This document shows, in pieces, positions 12,061 through 24,214 of a stretch of 64,000 bases of DNA. Numbering within the stretch: position 1 is the stretch's first letter; each line of letters opens with the position of its first letter. The DNA is taken from assembly GCA_021209875.1 (NCBI GenBank), contig JAGYVD010000002.1, positions 4,402,001 to 4,466,000 of the forward strand. Direction: 5' to 3'. Below the pieces are notes generated by a model. That model had not been told where the DNA came from and did no database searches. It saw only the letters and a program-made list of their open reading frames with translations. Source of the DNA: Rosellinia necatrix. Taxonomy: Eukaryota; Ascomycota; Sordariomycetes; Xylariales; Xylariaceae. The translations under genes were made by a program, and so were the position numbers.

Positions 12061-12550
12061 AACTACCTACCTCTCCCTACAGGCATTCAATCTACTACTC
12101 CTCTAGTAGGTACCTAGGTAGTATCACTGTAACTACCCTCCTTATCAGGTACCTAGGGGGAAGGTAGATACCTACCCACCTACCTAACCTACCTACCTAC
12201 TGTAGATTCAAGCACATACCCAGGTCCTAAGGACAGGCATGGATGTATGCACTAGGTATGTATGTAGTTATGTATGTATGTAGTGTTCTTTTCCCCCAGA
12301 GAAGTGGGGAAAGGCGCAAAAGGGGGCTTGTGGGGAACGTCAATCTAGGCCGATGCCGTTACTAGAAATAGGTTGGTAAGCCAGCTAGCGATCAATTCAG
12401 CGCTCATCATCCTCCGTTCAATCCTGCAACCTCTGCATTAGCTATCATCGCAGTAGTAGTGTAGTAGGCAGGTAAGGTAGGTACCTTAGGTAGGTAGTTA
12501 GGTAGTTAGGTAGTTAGGTAGGTAGGTGCCTACATACTTACTTACTTACC
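12061..12550. repeat. CCTA/TAGG tetranucleotide repeat cluster
   Basis: Two dense blocks (about 12061-12260 and 12470-12550) of ACCTACCT and TAGGTAGG arrays flank a short unique segment. Many are arranged as CCTAGG-centred palindromes. Confidence 0.75.
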
Positions 12551-15500
12551 CAAGTACCAAGGTTGGCGGCAGGCTGGGCCAGGCAAGCTTCCCAGCTGCC
12601 TTCCTTGCCTTTGCCCATCGTCCTCAAGATCTGGCGAGGTGTCGACGTAGTGTAACCGAGCCGCATGGTAGGCGGGGTTAGTGCTATGGAGCCAAAAAGA
12701 CGGGTCAGGTAAGACCCTCAATGCCGTAGCTAAAACGTGCTCGAACTGGTGGATGAGGTGATGAGGCCAACCACACCAGTGACGGCAGCGGACGCGGAGG
12801 GGCAGAGCAGGGCAGGCCAGGCCACGGATGGAGGGAGCAGGCTGAACATTGGCGGTTTGATTGGATCGCCGCTGGTCGTGTTTTGACGTCGCCATCATGG
12901 CCCAAAAGCACAGAAAGTTATACCCTTGTGAGCTCGGAGAACCCTGCAGGCCCCAGACGTCCGATGCTGCTGAGCTGCTATCTTGTAGTCACACAATTAC
13001 CTAATAATTTTGGTGCGACGACCGATGAGTAAAGGGGGTCTGGATCTGGAGGGGGTGAGAAAAGGCACAAAGCATACTGTACAGCAAAACCTGAAGTCTC
13101 AACCAATCTGCTGTGAGGAAGACGTCCGTGTTTGGAAGGATGGCCAAAATAAGCCCCTCTTGTGTCACACCTCCCACCCACTATGTATGTCCGCTAACGT
13201 GACCAGTGGATACCTAGCAGGGACTACATACCTACCTGTACGGAACTTATCCTGTGCTGTACATCCCGCAACACACTGTCGCCAGGTAACTACAACACCT
13301 AGTACCAGCAGCCAGTAGATTGATGAGGAAAAAATCTAAGAACATTCCCGGAACTCTGTCCCTCTTGACACGGAGGCTGTATGCCTCTACGGCTTTTTAC
13401 TGTTTTCTTTTTATTTAATTGTTTAGTTAACTAACTAGTTAGGTAGTTAACTAGTTTATTTTATTTTAGTGTAGTGCATTCAAGCGAGGGACTAAAGGGG
13501 CTGAATGCCTCATATGATTACACGGGTTTTGGTTACAATCTATGCAAGTCAGTCTCTATGCGCCCTTGTCTGTTTTCGCCATCATATTGTCTCGGGCATA
13601 TTCACGGATACTAAGTATATGATATATCTCGGCAAATACTACACTCATTTGACTATTTTATAATCTTTACGAGTAGGCGCTTCTGAGATTTGTAGAACGG
13701 TGTAGATAGCAACGGGTTGCTAGCAAAGCACCTATCCTGACCGGATGCATGTTCGTCTTGCCGCGACTAGACCGATCCCTAAGTGCGCGGTGCTCTGGGA
13801 GCCTCCCGGTGGATGCGGGTGGGGAGGATGCGAGCCTCACCGCGCCGTGATATGTGGCACCGAGGGAAATCCTCAAGTCCACCAGCAGAAAGAAGTGTGA
13901 TAATGGAGAATTAGGTGGATGGGCGCCTACGACGGATCAAAAGTGAGGGCTGAGGGGCACGGACGGAGCTTCCTCGACCGGGACGACTTGATGATAGTCA
14001 ACATAAACCACCTCCAGGGTTGCCTGGCAGATAGATAGACGAACAGCCATCTAGCCTTTTCCATGACCTACCACTTACGGCACTTACATAGGTAGGTACC
14101 CGTGCCCGAACTCCATCACACAGCCTCGCATATTAACGACTCATCCTATTAATGGTATATGAACGTTGGATATTATTATGCTACCAGCGGGACAACCGTG
14201 CACCAATGCCGAAGCAGGCCGGTTGGGCAAAGCATATCTACGAGATGTGCCTAGGGTAGCACTACCCGAGGTGCCTACCTACCTAGGTATATTGAAAACT
14301 AGAAAACTAAAGAAGATGTCGCAATATGCAATTTAAAATTTTTTTACCGGGGTTTCTTTTTTTTTTTTTTGGCCTCATGTTGACTTCCTGAGTAAATTCT
14401 CACCTAGGCTCCACTGCAACCCTATTGACTTAAAGTGGCCCAGTTAAAACTACCAAGTTACGCTAGCCCCAGACGGAACGTATAATACCAGCCAACGAGC
14501 ATCTTTATGCGAACCCGTGCGCAAGGTGTTTTCATTTCAGCCAACAAAGCTGTATTATTACGGCCCACAGCCCTGAGATCACGAACGGCAATCAGGGTGA
14601 AAGAAGTAAAATTTTCTTCTTCGCTTTTTTAGTATTGTATTTTCTATATCTTACTCATCCAAGCCATGCGAAAAGTTTTCTGCTCGCCCCATACAAATGA
14701 ATTCGGCACTGCGTATCTCACTGTTGGCTGATTAATAGGCTGGTGTGTGTAGGTGTGATTGAGCCATCCCGCCAGGTCCGTTTTCGGCTTTCTGTTCGCT
14801 GCAAACCACCTTGTCGGACAAATACCAGGCAAAGCACACTAAAATTATAAAAGTAGATATCGTATCCTGCTTTCGTAATATTAAAGTGCAAAAAAAAAAA
14901 AAAAAAGGTTAAAAATTTTTCGGGTGAGAAGAGTCATCGCCAATCTAGCTCCTTGATAGGCTCTCAATTGCTACCTCCATAATACAGTATTTCCTCTGTC
15001 CGCCTTTTTGGGATGTTATTGTTGTACCTGGTTGGTTAAGGTAGCTAGTATGGTCGCTTATTCGTCGCCCCTCCCTTCCTAACATGTTACCTATCTATCT
15101 AGTACTTATTAGACTTATCAACAACATACTGGAGGTAAGGAGGTATTACGAGTACATGTAGACCTAGGCCGACTAGCCGTGCTAAGTCACTGGCCTAGAG
15201 AGATAGTACCGACATGTATACACGCACCTATACCCACCCGAGCTGCATGGATTGACTGCAACCTGCACTATCACTGTCCCTATCCTCGTTACCTACGGTT
15301 CTAAGCCCCCCAAAACGCCAACCATTAGGTCAGACAACAAAGTGGGCGACAAGGTAGGTAGGTAGGCACACTAGGTAGTTATGTACCATCCTTTTTTGTG
15401 TAGGGGCCCTAGATACTGTCCTGCGGTGGCAGTCTGTAGTATATTATCGTTTCCTGCCCGCTTGGCCGAGGTTTCCCTCCTCTCGCTTCCTCACCCATCA

Positions 15501-15619
15501 GTCACACCGAGTTGGATTCTTTGCCCCTTGTTTGTGTTTCTATTCTCGTGTCTCCATTATTGCGTCTCCCCGCACTGCCCTCGGCGCTGTCGTCTAGAAT
15601 AGATAACGAGATAGACCTT

Positions 15620-15712
15620 TGCATTGGCACATCAGCACATCTACTACATCAGCGCATCGACATCCGCACATCTGCATTCATACATCTACATCCGTACATC
15701 TACATCCGTGCA
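15620..15712. repeat. ACATCTACATCCGT-type repeats
   Basis: Imperfect tandem copies of a CATC-based unit such as ACATCTACATCCGT, in a pyrimidine-rich stretch about 1 kb upstream of the Ecl1-like gene. Confidence 0.55.
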
Positions 15713-16723
15713 TCATACTACTATCTCAGCCACCAAGCCCGTGGTCGAGTCACTCTGCCGTACCTTGCCCGAGAGAGGCCGGTCACTCTCCTCCGCCTCC
15801 ATCGCCCCAGATATATCTATCTCAAACTATCTAAGAGACCCCCAAATCTAAACTCCGACTAGCCAGCACCGGGCCCGAGTTAACCACCACCTACTCCCAC
15901 CACCTACTACCACCAAAACCACCAATAACACCAATACCACTTAACGCCACTTCTGCTGCACCTGCTTCTGCTTTTACCACAGTACCTACTATTTATTCTC
16001 TAACAACGGCATATACTGCCACATCCCCGTGCTGTGTTGATACCACCAGGATCTTTTATACCCATCCGTTTGATTCAGAAGAGCCCACGTGCTGCTTGGT
16101 TCCGATCCACGCCCCGGCTAGCGGGCTCCATATCACCGTCAAATCGTCATATCACGGAATTACGTGGTGCTTGACACTCATATCACGGCATACTACGCTA
16201 CATCGTCGAATCCCCATACTTTTTTTTTTCCTTTTTCTTTGTGTATTCCGCCTTGACATGAAAAGGATTCCTCGCCTACATCCTCCTTACCGTCTTTTAT
16301 TACCCATGCCAATTTCAAAGCACGAGCATTGACCGTCTCCATCACCTACCTACATCCCCACGGTCTACTTCAATACCCTAGGCGATTGGCCAGCCCCATC
16401 ATCAATCCGGGGTATAATTCAACTTGGTTCCAAAAAGCAATTCCCGGGACAGCAATCCCCACAACATCCGGGACCCAAGCAACAGTCCAAAACTCGGTCT
16501 CTTCCACTACATATTCGGCGTCCCCGCTCTCCTAGTTGATCAGGGGATACTCACGAGACAGCAACCCAACTTCGCAATTTCGATTCAGTCCGGTCACTCT
16601 CATCTGTAGCTAGACTCGCTCTTGGGTGCTCTTTGCCTTCGGTGCCAACCGAGACGAACCGGACTTCAACACTCATCTTAACGTTGTCATAGGGCTTAAA
16701 GACTCAAGTCACCTACAGCCCCA

Positions 16724-17887
16724 ATGCATCACCATCGAAGGAAGTCGGGCCACACCTCGACGAATTCGTCCATGACGGATGTACGCAAGAGCGGCGTTGC
16801 CGCAGATTCTTCCCGGTCACGACGGCCACAGACCTTGGCCCGAAAGTCAACCCCTCAGACACTACAGAAGCTAGGCAAGAGCCCCCGGGATCGTGAGAGG
16901 GAGTGGGTGGAAGAGCAATGGGTTGAGGATGAGCGGGAGAGCTTTCCACAGTTTTGGTACGTTTTCGCCTTTTGCGTGATCATGCTCATGTTCGATATGC
17001 CGTTTGCCCTCCCCGAACTCCGGATGGGAATTTCTTCTCTCGGCGCCACCTAGAGGGGCGAGTGTGCTTACAGGCCGGTATCCCTCTAAAAAAGAACCCA
17101 TGCATGCCAAAAGCGCCTCGTCTGTAAGCTGCATCATCACATGGGATGTGTAGCTGACAGGCCGGGCCCACGTTTTTATGTGGTAGCTCGGTTTCCGTTC
17201 CTGCATTACCACACATTTCGAATTGACCGGTCCGGCCTATTATTCTGCTTGCTGACTAGACCACTATAGCATGACCTGTGAGAAACAATTCATCGCGCAA
17301 GATGAGAGGTTTCTGTATTGTTCCGAGGCGTAAGCCGTTCCCCAGCCCGTCAATAACATCAGCACAAGCTACTTACACGCATGTTCAGGTGCCGTAGGCA
17401 TGACCAAAACGTGACAACATCGTCACATCCATCAGTTGGTGTTTATGGCGGCTATGGCTCGGCGAGTCTGCCATTTTATACCTCTGGAAACCCAGAACCC
17501 CGAGACATTGTCCCTCGGGCATCACCATCTCGCCCCAGTTCCACTTATTTCTCTCCTCCCACTACTCCCACAAGTTCCCAATATACTAGCGCCGTCTCGG
17601 CGTTGAGATCGCTGAACCAACGCCCTCCAAGCCCTCCATCTCCGGTATCCATGAGCTCTGGAATCTGGCCCTTTACACGTAGTGCTGCCACCAGCCCTGG
17701 CTCATCCTATACACAAGCCCCCAGTGTTTATCCCTCGACGTACGATGGTGCCTACCAAGCCTCTACCTACAGTTATGCTGGTAGCGGCATGGTGGCGCCG
17801 GATCGGCCGCTACCGACGAGAAACCCCTCCGCCTATTCACGGCCCCAGAGCATTGAGCTCGTGACTCCGATGATCAGCCGTTATTAG
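16724..17887 (+). CDS. Ecl1-family (life-span regulatory factor) zinc-motif protein
   Basis: Three exons, 16724-16956, 17270-17329 and 17389-17887, join to 263 residues. The splices reconstruct CMTCEKQFIAQDERFLYCSE and then ACRRHD, giving a C78-x2-C81-x13-C95-x3-C99 motif as in Ecl1-family proteins, small zinc-binding proteins that extend chronological life span in fission yeast and respond to nutrient or metal stress (family knowledge). A charged, Ser/Arg-rich N-terminus precedes it, and a Ser/Pro/Tyr-rich disordered tail of about 160 residues follows, so this is much longer than the yeast members. Exon 2 is only 60 bases, is a multiple of three and carries three of the four cysteines. Reading through intron 1 would stop at 17053 without the motif. 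The upstream 1.3 kb is CT-rich with several short frames. Confidence 0.82.
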
Positions 17888-20800
17888 ATGAGAGCATACC
17901 TCCGCGGGCAGGACCAGGCCAGATTGCCCATGGGTATCTATCGCGCTGTGTCCATTATAGTGCTGCGTTGGTTTGGTCTAGGCATCGATGGGTAGGCTCA
18001 GGTCCGATGCATGCCTTCCCAGTCTAGCCTAGGCTGGAAACCGGGCTTGAATCCTCATCCTCGGGTCCAATTGCGAGACCCCCTGTTGCGTTAGCAAAAT
18101 GCGGGGTGTCGCTTCGATGTCCTTAATTGGAATATCGAAGTCCCTCTCCCCACGCTGTCGATAACGACAGACGAGGACGCGGGATGAGTGACCATACTAG
18201 TGAGCATGGCTGCACCCGAACCTTGTTCCCAAGGAATTGGAGCAAGGAATTCCGCATGACGACTGTTGTAATAATACTCGCTTACGGCGCGTTGCGTCCT
18301 GTCACTTCGGTGCTACCTTACCTAGGTGTTCAGGTCACGACGACGGGGACTAAGCCGGACTTCTCTCCGTCACATAGTTGGTATAGTTTTCCACACCATA
18401 ATTCTTGTCTTTTTGTTCCTGCATTGGCTATAGGTCGTTTGCAGCAGATACCTAATACCGCCATCCCCCCTCACTTGATGAATGAACATACCGAATGCAT
18501 ATAGAAAGCGTCCATATCAACAATGATGAACACCGGTGGCGCAAAATCGATTGATTAGGCTCAGGAGTTGTAATACGCGGCGGAGTAACATGGTCCGTTG
18601 TTCTTTTCGGGAAGACTCTTTTACCAGATCCATCAAATTGGCGGTTTGTTTGCTTACTTCTCCTTACGTGTACTCATCAGCATTTACAGACCATAAGGGT
18701 AGCGAACGAATTTTTACATGAATACATAGTTATTGTCCAGGAAAAACCCAACAGAATCCCAATCAATTATCAACAATGTCCGATTTCCTCTCTAATAACC
18801 TGTGCAGCTTCTTTTTTTTCGCTTCCTTTTACTCTTATTTTTATTTCTTTCTTTACCAAGGATCCTAACGTTGCATCTTACGTCCCACGCTCTCTTGTTC
18901 TCTCAGTAAATGGGCAACACAGCGAAACTCACCACACACGATACGCCGACCCGGCTTGCGGGCATGTTCGTGCTCCGTACTTGGGGAGCGGGCGGATGCC
19001 ATAGAGATAAGAGAGACTTAGCCATTGCCGCGGCGCGGCAACGGTGCCTTATCACCACTACCACCTCCCCCATTGCTCCCACTACCACCACGTATCACCA
19101 TTATTGTCACTATTATCACTCAAGTAACAAGCAATACCCGATCAGTTTTATTAGTATGATACTAGATACCCACAGAAAGAAGGACGGGATCCTTGAAACC
19201 CTTCCAATCGATCAAAACCGGTTCCGAGAGGTGGGGCGGCAAGGCACAAAAAGTTGGATATCTGGGGTATCTCTATCAGACTAACGCTGGGTGTGGAGTT
19301 CGCCGGCGTCATAGTGCTGGGTAGTGCGCGAGTTACAATATGGATGATATATATGTATGGGGCGAGATGGATCTGTCTACATACTTGTATGTAGGTACGA
19401 ATCCTGTTAGCCGCAGGGTCCCTCCTGTCCAAGATACAGTTGGCATGTGTGTACCTACATATGTATGTAGGCATGTCAAGACCCCGACTCTGCATTACCG
19501 TAATACCCTCAAGGTACCCGTGGGCTTTAAAAAAAGTCCACGCGTTATTGCAGCAAGGGCTGGATCACTCGCTGCCTCGGTTTCTCTCTCCAGCTCAAGG
19601 TTCAGCCCGTCTTCCTTGGTCCCTGTTTTACGTCATTGCAACGTCGGCTGACGCAAGGTACGCACGTAAGGGAGCGCGCCCTCGGGAAGGGGACTCGGGT
19701 TGTTGGGATCCTGATTGCTCAGGGCTCATCGCGTTTTACAGGTCCCCGATGTCGGGTTCCGCTCCTCGAATGGGAAGCACGTTTTTATGACCCTCCTTGC
19801 TTATGTGTGCGTGCGTGTGTGTGTGTGTGTCTCTCCCTCTCAGTGTTTTCTTGGTGGGTTTTTCTCCCTTCTGCCAACGAGTCCTACCCCGGCAGACATA
19901 ACATGAGATTCAATAGTTAACATTCGAGCAGGTGATTGGTTCATGGGCCGCTCTTCGGAATCTTCGCGCGTTGTTCGTAAAGAAGCGTCGCGTAGACGGC
20001 AATGTCCGCGCTGAGAGGAACACCGATATCCCCGGTGTCCCACCCCGGATCTGCCGGTGTTTCGTACTATACATACACTGCGGTACGTTAGTCTACACTA
20101 GTAGCGGGCTATAGGTGCATAGTTTACAAATCAGGAAGGTAGTAAAGTCCTTGGGTAGGTCTATAGGCTTTGATTGCAGCTGTAAGTTCTTCTAAATAAA
20201 GGAGCCGTAAATCAACTGGATCGTCGGGATGTGGGAGCGAGGGGACGAACACAAGAAAGCTAGCGTGCTCATTTGCTCTCCAGGTATTCCCTTTAACTAC
20301 CTAGATAAGGTGCTCTTCGGAGGATTCATAGTGCCTCGGCTCAAGTCCAGTTATAGCCATGCCGTGTTCAGAGCCAGTTGCGGGGCAACTTCACAGCCCC
20401 TCGAAGTCGTTATCTCCAACAATCGAGGGTGTCCGGACTAAGACGGTCAAAAGCTTGGATGATCGACGCGTAGATCGATGAATGGTCTGGCTTCGACCAA
20501 GATTGACGCTGCAGTGTGGCACGATCTCTTCTAGCCGCCCCCGCTTCTGCTTCTCCATAGGTATACGGAGTAGATGGGTAGAAGCACGAGTTTGGCGCCA
20601 TGTGAGGTTGACCAAACCCCCATCCGGGAGTTTTCATGACCGATATCTCTAGTTAAACAAGATTAGCCCCCACAGCCTCAAGAGGGGAAAGAGCAGAGCC
20701 CTTGGTGCGCGGTTAATATTCGCCGGTTGGGATTGTGCCTCCATCCACTATTTCACCGTATGGAGCTCGCCTCCTTTCTCTGATTGGACCAGGTCCGAGC

Positions 20801-20996
20801 ACATTGACCCATGCCGGCGTGAAATGCGATAACGTGAGCAGCGGGATAAGAGGAGTAGAGCAGGTAGCAAGTAGTAGAGTCGTACCATCTCGAAGCAGTC
20901 GGCTCGGCATTTGGAGTGTCTGGTTCAAGCCAAGTAGGAGGAGGAGGCACCGAGCAAAACCGACTCCGACTCGAGATCACCGCTTTCAGGGACCAT
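17888..20996. other. intergenic, 3.1 kb, nothing recognisable
   Basis: Only short frames without family resemblance. Pyrimidine-rich patches occur at about 18805-18905, 19060-19120 and 19800-19860. The last part should contain the dienelactone hydrolase promoter. No tRNA or transposon motif was seen. Confidence 0.5.
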
Positions 20997-21865
20997 ATGA
21001 TGTCGAAACATAGCGAAGCGTGCTGCAGGTATGCCGTGGACAGTTGACTGCTGCTTAATTGATGAGAGGTTTAAACTAGGTCGTCTAGGATTCCGCCCGT
21101 GGTGGGCAAAGGCTATGAGCCCAAGGGTCGATACATCGACTTGGACGGATTAAAAACATGTCAGTGAACCCAGTCCGAAAAGCAGGCGGCCAGGGCTGAT
21201 TAGAGCCTCATGAAGACGTGACGGGCCCTCCCGATGCCGACAAGGCCATCTTAGCCGCCTATGATATTTTTGGCTTCTTCCCGCAGACCCTCCAAGGAGC
21301 CGACATCCTAGCAACCGGGGACACGGAACAATCATACCAAGTCTTCATTCCGGACTTCTTCAACGGGAACCCGGCGAAGATGGACTGGTACCCACCCACC
21401 AACGACGAACAGAAGGCCATCGTCGGCGAATGGTTCAAGGATGCGGCCTGGCCTATTCACAGGCCCAGGATACCGGGCATCCTGCAGGCCGCGGAGAAGA
21501 CGAACCCCAACATCAAGGCTTGGGGCATAATGGGATATTGCTGGGGTGGCAAGATGGCCAGCATGATGGCGGGTGACGAGCCCGGGCTGTTCAAGGCCGC
21601 GGTTCAAACGTCGCCGGCTCAAATCGATGCCGATGATGCCGCCCGGGTCAGGATTCCCACGATGTTGCTCGCCTCCAAAAACGAGTCCGCAGATCTTGTG
21701 AAGGCGTACGGGGAGAGCCTCTCAGTGCCCAACCACGTTGAGATGTTCAATGATCAAGTCCATGGGTTCATGAGTGCCCGCGCCGACCTCGAGGATGACA
21801 GGGTGAAGGCGGAGTATGAAAGAGGATATGCGCTTTCCCTGAAGTTCTTTCATGAGCACCTGTAG
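20997..21865 (+). CDS. dienelactone hydrolase family protein
   Basis: Three exons, 20997-21028, 21089-21159 and 21216-21865, give 250 residues. Splicing yields the fungal N-terminus SKHSEACCR, then IPPVVGKGYEPKGRYIDLDG, then KTYVTGPPDADKAILAAYD. The alpha/beta-hydrolase core has GYCWGGK around Cys143, the nucleophile position of the Cys-Asp-His triad, and DQVHGF with His217. FGFFPQTLQGADILA is typical of the DLH clade. Such enzymes hydrolyse dienelactones in chlorocatechol breakdown, but most fungal members have unknown substrates, so function is only at family level. The start is one of two adjacent ATGs (20997 or 21000). The length suits a single-domain DLH protein. Isolated; nearest neighbour is a 5S rRNA gene. 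Confidence 0.9.
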
Positions 21866-22284
21866 AGTTCATATACTTTACTACTACTTACGTATATGAA
21901 AAAAAATTTTAAAAAAAAAATTAATAAATACAAGCCGCAGCTTGATTGCTCTTGTGCTGTGGCCATGCGGCTAAGACTGAATTGGATTAATTAGCTAATA
22001 AAAAGTTGGCTGGAGGGCCGGTATGGAGTGGGAGGAGGAGGCCATCCCATGCCGTGTTGTCGAAACGTGTCCCAACATCGTCAGTCGCATGGGCCGCAAA
22101 TAGCGACAATGTAAATGGAGGAGAGAGACGCAATGATCACTAGTCGTCACGCCCGTGAGCGGAGAGCCAGTGTATGAGAGAATGCTTATTATGGAGATGT
22201 TAAGTTCATGAATGGTCATGTTTACGGGACTTGCTTGTTCTCTTGCGGACGTATGTATATTCCATAGTAATCCAGGCTTATTTC
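21866..22284. other. intergenic between the DLH gene and the 5S rRNA gene
   Basis: An AT-rich stretch with A- and T-runs at about 21898-21930, just after the DLH stop, probably part of its 3' UTR and polyadenylation region. Nothing else recognised. Confidence 0.5.
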
Positions 22285-22403
22285 ACTTACGACCATAGCC
22301 TCCAGAAAACTCGGGATCCCGTCCGCTCTCCCATAGATAAGCTAGAGAGCGCCTGATTAGTAGTTGGGTCGGTGACGACCAGCGAATCCCTGGTGTTGTA
22401 AGT
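22285..22403 (+). rRNA. 5S ribosomal RNA (dispersed single copy, divergent variant)
   Basis: 119 bases that begin ACTTACGACCATAG and end GTGTTGTAAGT, so the outermost six bases at each end pair perfectly. GGGATCCCGTCCGCTC (loop B/helix III region) and GATTAGTAGTTGGGTCGGTG with GCGAATCCCTGGTGTTGTA (3' half) match the filamentous-ascomycete 5S consensus as I remember it. Helix II (around bases 14-21 with 58-66) can still form with a bulged A and one mismatch. A T-run follows directly, as expected for RNA polymerase III termination. Scattered non-tandem 5S genes with several sequence variants are known in Neurospora and relatives. Whether this copy is transcribed cannot be told from sequence; the changed 5' half leaves a pseudogene possible. 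Confidence 0.85.
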
Positions 22404-23545
22404 TTTTGCTTCTGTTATTGTTTTTGTCTCGGTTAGAAACCAACTGAGAAATGGTAGGTATATACTTAATGTCTGTCCTCCACTGCATTCGTCATGGCCG
22501 AGCATTTAATTCACAGGTGACGCGTTGCAAGGCAAGGATGCTTCAGCATCATGATTGGGCACATACGTGGATTTTCTATTGCTCCCATGTTAGAAGGTAT
22601 CTACTAATACCAATAATACCAGGTAGGTACTAGGTACCTCTCTAATACTTGTTTAGGGCGGTCCGTAACCTCAACAGTTACCTAAGGTTTGGTGTGTGCT
22701 ATGGGTGCTGGCATGTGAGGCCGTATTCCTATAAAAGACTTTAGGAGCTCAGCCAAAGGCTGCCTCCAAGGTCAAGCTTGGGACGTAACAAGGTACTTGA
22801 TCATCTTCGCCTCTACACACACCAGGTATATAAATACTCAGACATAGAGTTGTCGTTAGTGCCACCCAACCTCTACCGGCGTTTCTGGGTGACTCCAGTA
22901 TTTATTAGCAGGGCCAAGCTAATGGATTGCGCCAATGTCAAGCGAAGGCTGCCTCTGGGGAAGATATGATACCAAGATGTGATGATTGATTGGGGATATC
23001 TCAGGCCTGGTGTCGCACTAGGCTTCGTGCTAGTCGACTATAGCTGTCCTTGTCTGATCTTGGATAAATTTCCGGGAATGGAAAATAGAAAGTGGATAGA
23101 AAGATGAGAGGGGATGGGAAAACACCAGGTATTCATACATAGATCTCAGCGGTAGCTATCAGATCGTCGAACTATGAGCAGAAATTTGGATGGAAAGAAA
23201 CATGGGCTAGAGAAAGGAGCTATATCGAATAAAAGTGTAACAACAGCAGCTATCTGAACGTATAGAGAAGGTCAAGCTACAGGCAGAGGTTTAAATGGAA
23301 AGTAATATTGGCTGGAGGGGGGAAAAAGCGATATTTAATAAAGGGGTAATAGCAGCCCAGTGGAATACGACATACTTATTTTCAGAAGGATAGCTACGTG
23401 CTTTACTAAGGGACGTATAACTCTGAATAGCAACGTAAAACATAATTCAGTTTAGAGCAAGTGGTAATACTTGGCATAGAGCAGATTTCAACTGCAGCAA
23501 CAGCACTATTCAAATGATTTAGCTCCTACGTCCAATTCCTATGGC
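22404..23545. other. intergenic between the two 5S sequences
   Basis: No gene recognised. It contains a diverged tandem duplication (listed separately). Confidence 0.5.
23169..23369. repeat. two diverged direct copies of a ~95-base unit
   Basis: 23169-23260 and 23273-23369 align by eye over most of their length. They share GCAGA, TTT, ATGGAAAG, GGCT, a GA-rich segment, the AATAAA core and the final GAA(T)ACG. Identity is roughly two thirds, with many A/G differences. A possible third, weaker relative lies just upstream, around 23070-23168. Confidence 0.55.
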
Positions 23546-23597
23546 CGCCAGATTAATAGTTGGGTCGGTGACGACCGGTGAATCCCTGGTGTTGTAC
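23546..23597 (+). pseudogene. 5S rRNA 3'-half pseudogene
   Basis: The 52 bases reading CGCCAGATTAATAGTTGGGT through CCCTGGTGTTGTA match the 3' part (about bases 66-116) of the complete 5S copy at 22285-22403, with only a few substitutions. The sequence upstream does not match the 5' half, so the gene is truncated. A T-run follows it, as in the intact copy. Confidence 0.85.
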
Positions 23598-24214
23598 ATT
23601 TTTTATTAAATTTGCAACCTTTTCTTTCTTTTTTTTCTTTTTTTTCTCTGGATCCATTCTAAACTTCGTAACTAACTAGTTAGTAATAATAATAATCCTA
23701 TTTTCCTCTATTTACTTGTTTCATTATATATGTATATATTCATACACAACACAGGTTGGTTTTCGTCACTTTTTGTCGCATTAGGTAGTTGCATGTACAA
23801 GTAGAATAGAGATACAAGCCAGTTTTCAGGTTTTTCTTTTGCTATGCTTGTTATGCCTCCGTTTAAAATGTTCCGTGATAGCCGTTGCTGCCATGGTTAT
23901 GCCTACCTACTATCAGCGATTGAATTAGCTGTAAATGTTATGGGGGGAAGAAGGCCTAGAAGCCACCGTGAGGGACAATCTTATACACTGTCTCTCGTAC
24001 CATCCGTCGTTTTGTATCGTTGCACACCTATACCGCCGAGCTTAAAGATGACTAATCATACAGCTTGTGTCTCAAATAGTCGGTCTTAGCAAAAAGCATA
24101 CTTCCGATGTTCGTCTTGTAGCTCAAACTTTCTATGTCATCCCTGGGGAGACACATAGGTGACCTTTGACAGCTTTTTCATTACATCGCGATTCAACCTC
24201 AATGCAGGATAACC
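23598..24214. other. intergenic upstream of the APH-like gene
   Basis: AT-rich, with T-rich runs just after the 5S pseudogene. No supported gene; it should contain the promoter of the gene at 24215. Confidence 0.5.

Larger units (their letters stand above)
5915..16723. other. 10.8-kb gene desert with many simple repeats
   Basis: Only short overlapping frames occur, with no recognisable protein family, no transposase or reverse transcriptase motif and no clear tRNA. What is visible are mini- and microsatellites, listed separately, and scattered CCTA/TAGG clusters. The last roughly 1.3 kb (15.4-16.7 kb) is pyrimidine-rich and could be the promoter and long 5' leader of the Ecl1-like gene at 16724. 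Confidence 0.55.
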
